Translations under genes and position numbers: made by a program
Part shown: piece by piece, positions 63,308 to 64,000 of the stretch
How the letters are laid out: each line of letters starts with the position of its first letter
How positions within the stretch are numbered: position 1 is the stretch's first letter
DNA from: an uncultured Vampirovibrio sp.
GTDB taxonomy: Bacteria > Cyanobacteriota > Vampirovibrionia > Gastranaerophilales > Gastranaerophilaceae
Length of the DNA: 64,000 bases
Assembly: GCA_910577635.1 (NCBI GenBank)
Contig: CAJTNR010000007.1
Span: 26,695-90,694 of the forward strand
Reading direction: 5' to 3'
Notes under the pieces: generated by a model
Databases searched by the model: none
What the model was told of the DNA's origin: nothing
The model's input: the letters and a program-made list of their open reading frames with translations, nothing else

Positions 63308-63929
63308 ATTCGACAAAAAACAACAAGCAAAAATCATTATAGGTACCGATGAAGCTGGAAGAGGTCCTGCAGCAGGCGGAGTTTGGGCAAGTGCTGTTTG
63401 TTTTTTTGATAATATCGATTTATCCTTATTTAGCGAATTAAACGACTCAAAAAAACTTACCTCTAAAAAACGCGAAAGCTTGTATGATACAATAAAAGAA
63501 AATTCTTATTATTCAATAAAAGCTGTAACAGTTGAAAAGATTGAGGAAATTAACATCCTGCAGGCTTCTTTATTAGCTATGAACTATGCAGTTTTAGATG
63601 TAATAAATCAAATACACAACAAAGATATAATGGTTTTAGTAGATGGTAATAAGTTAATCAATAATTTTAGCTATCCTCAAAAATTTGTAGTTAAAGGGGA
63701 TTCCAAATCCGCTTCTATTGCAGCAGCTAGCATTCTTGCAAAAGTAAACAGGGATAGGTATATGGATAAAATTGATAAAGAATTTCCCTGTTATAATTGG
63801 AAAAAAAATAAAGGATATCTGACTAAAGCTCACATTGAGGCTATTCAAAATCAGGGAGTATCTAAGTATCACAGATTATCTTTTTTAAAAAACATAATAA
63901 AAACCCCTAAAAAAATTCAGGGGCAATAA
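63294..63929 (+). CDS. rnhB: Ribonuclease HII
   Basis: RNase HII removes single ribonucleotides from DNA. The 211-residue product has GTDEAGRGPAAGGVWASAV with D18-E19 (catalytic pair), NDSKKLTSKKRE, VDGNK (third acid) and KGDSKSASIAAASILAKVNRDR (fourth acid D). It overlaps rbgA by 14 bases. Its last codons contain the terminator of the flagellin gene on the opposite strand. Confidence 0.95.
   Translation: MSLFEFDKKQQAKIIIGTDEAGRGPAAGGVWASAVCFFDNIDLSLFSELNDSKKLTSKKRESLYDTIKENSYYSIKAVTVEKIEEINILQASLLAMNYAVLDVINQIHNKDIMVLVDGNKLINNFSYPQKFVVKGDSKSASIAAASILAKVNRDRYMDKIDKEFPCYNWKKNKGYLTKAHIEAIQNQGVSKYHRLSFLKNIIKTPKKIQGQ
63904..63923 (-). terminator. Terminator of the flagellin gene, inside the rnhB 3' end
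   Basis: On the minus strand CCCCT pairs with AGGGG over a ten-base loop, followed by TTTTTATT. It lies about 22 bases beyond the flagellin stop, within the last codons of rnhB. Confidence 0.75.
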
Positions 63930-63945
63930 GTAAATTTTTATTATT

Positions 63946-64000
63946 CTACACTAAACTTAGCGCAATTCCAGGTGCCTGGTTAGCTTGTGCCAATAGAGAA
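63946..64000 (-). CDS. Flagellin, 3' end only
   Basis: Only the last 17 codons are in the window; they read SLLAQANQAPGIALSLV, matching the conserved flagellin C-terminal D0 helix (typical end VLAQANQ.PQ..L.LL). The polymerising filament subunit, exported by the flagellar apparatus and chaperoned by FliS (encoded at 32134 in this window). The rest of the gene lies beyond the right edge. Confidence 0.88.
   Translation of the reverse strand, partial: SLLAQANQAPGIALSLV

Overview
The DNA is AT-rich (roughly 30% G+C by eye) and densely packed with bacterial genes on both strands. The gene set points to a Gram-negative, flagellated bacterium: KDO cytidylyltransferase, an LptD/OstA-like outer-membrane protein, an EnvC-type murein hydrolase activator, FlaG/FliS/flagellin genes, a glycyl-tRNA synthetase alpha subunit encoded apart from its beta subunit, a flavodiiron protein and a CoA-disulfide-reductase-type flavoenzyme. 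Together with the low GC and several lineage-specific-looking hypothetical proteins (kinase-like proteins with N-termini such as PLSFGF or NINFKS, small coiled-coil proteins, EF-hand proteins), this best fits a gut-type Melainabacterium (Vampirovibrionia, Gastranaerophilales). That placement is inference from gene content, not from a marker-gene tree.

Layout. 1-4550: uvrB (partial), a tandem pair of atypical kinase-like genes, the second with a ten-G tract at its frame junction, and proC. 4640-6050: rpmH-rnpA and a uridine-kinase-like gene. 6050-11530: a three-member family of small coiled-coil proteins, two copies of which lie in a perfect 693-bp direct repeat, interspersed with a P-loop kinase, a CoADR/NADH-oxidase-type flavoenzyme, rsmD and an EF-hand protein. 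11680-20400: fusA, small hypotheticals, rimO, an HspR/MerR regulator, and a leftward cluster folK, flavoprotein, lpdA, lipA. 20480-28660: ftsH, zinc-ribbon membrane protein, rmuC, rnhA, aroF, glyQ. 28670-33000: two amino-acid permeases and a flagellar chaperone cluster (FlaG, FliS, FliT-like). 33100-38340: a hypothetical protein, asparaginase, FtsB/DivIC-like protein, trmFO, pepA. 38400-42000: HEAT-repeat protein, tRNA-Leu(UAA), DUF1858 protein, DUF151 nuclease-like protein, flavodiiron protein. 42040-45700: sbcCD. 45800-51200: hypothetical proteins, a degenerate TrpD-like protein, rpsP, an aminotransferase and a third kinase-like protein. 51200-59999: envelope and TPR genes, kdsB, LptD-like protein, EnvC-like protein and its 34-residue upstream neighbour. 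60079-64000: an SNase/phospholipase-D fusion, rplS, rbgA, rnhB and the 3' end of a flagellin gene.

How the parts relate. Translation and ribosome genes (rpmH, rnpA, rsmD, fusA, rimO, glyQ, trmFO, rpsP, rplS, rbgA, tRNA-Leu) are scattered singly or in pairs. The flagellar export chaperones at 32 kb and the flagellin at the right edge indicate motility. The envelope genes at 51-60 kb sit in mixed orientations but share one theme: KDO addition, LPS assembly and cell-wall splitting. The flavodiiron and CoADR-type enzymes suit an anaerobe that meets oxygen.

Most unusual: (1) a poly-G tract that would switch a kinase-like gene on and off by slippage; (2) three kinase-fold-like proteins of unknown role; (3) the duplicated coiled-coil gene, whose copies, a paralogue and the HEAT-repeat gene share two upstream elements; (4) a full-length TrpD relative lacking the catalytic glycine-rich motif; (5) a membrane-anchored SNase-like plus double-HKD nuclease with calcium-binding motifs; (6) many starts placed 4-8 bases after a TATAAT-like box, suggesting leaderless mRNAs. 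No CRISPR array, insertion sequence, integrase or prophage was seen.
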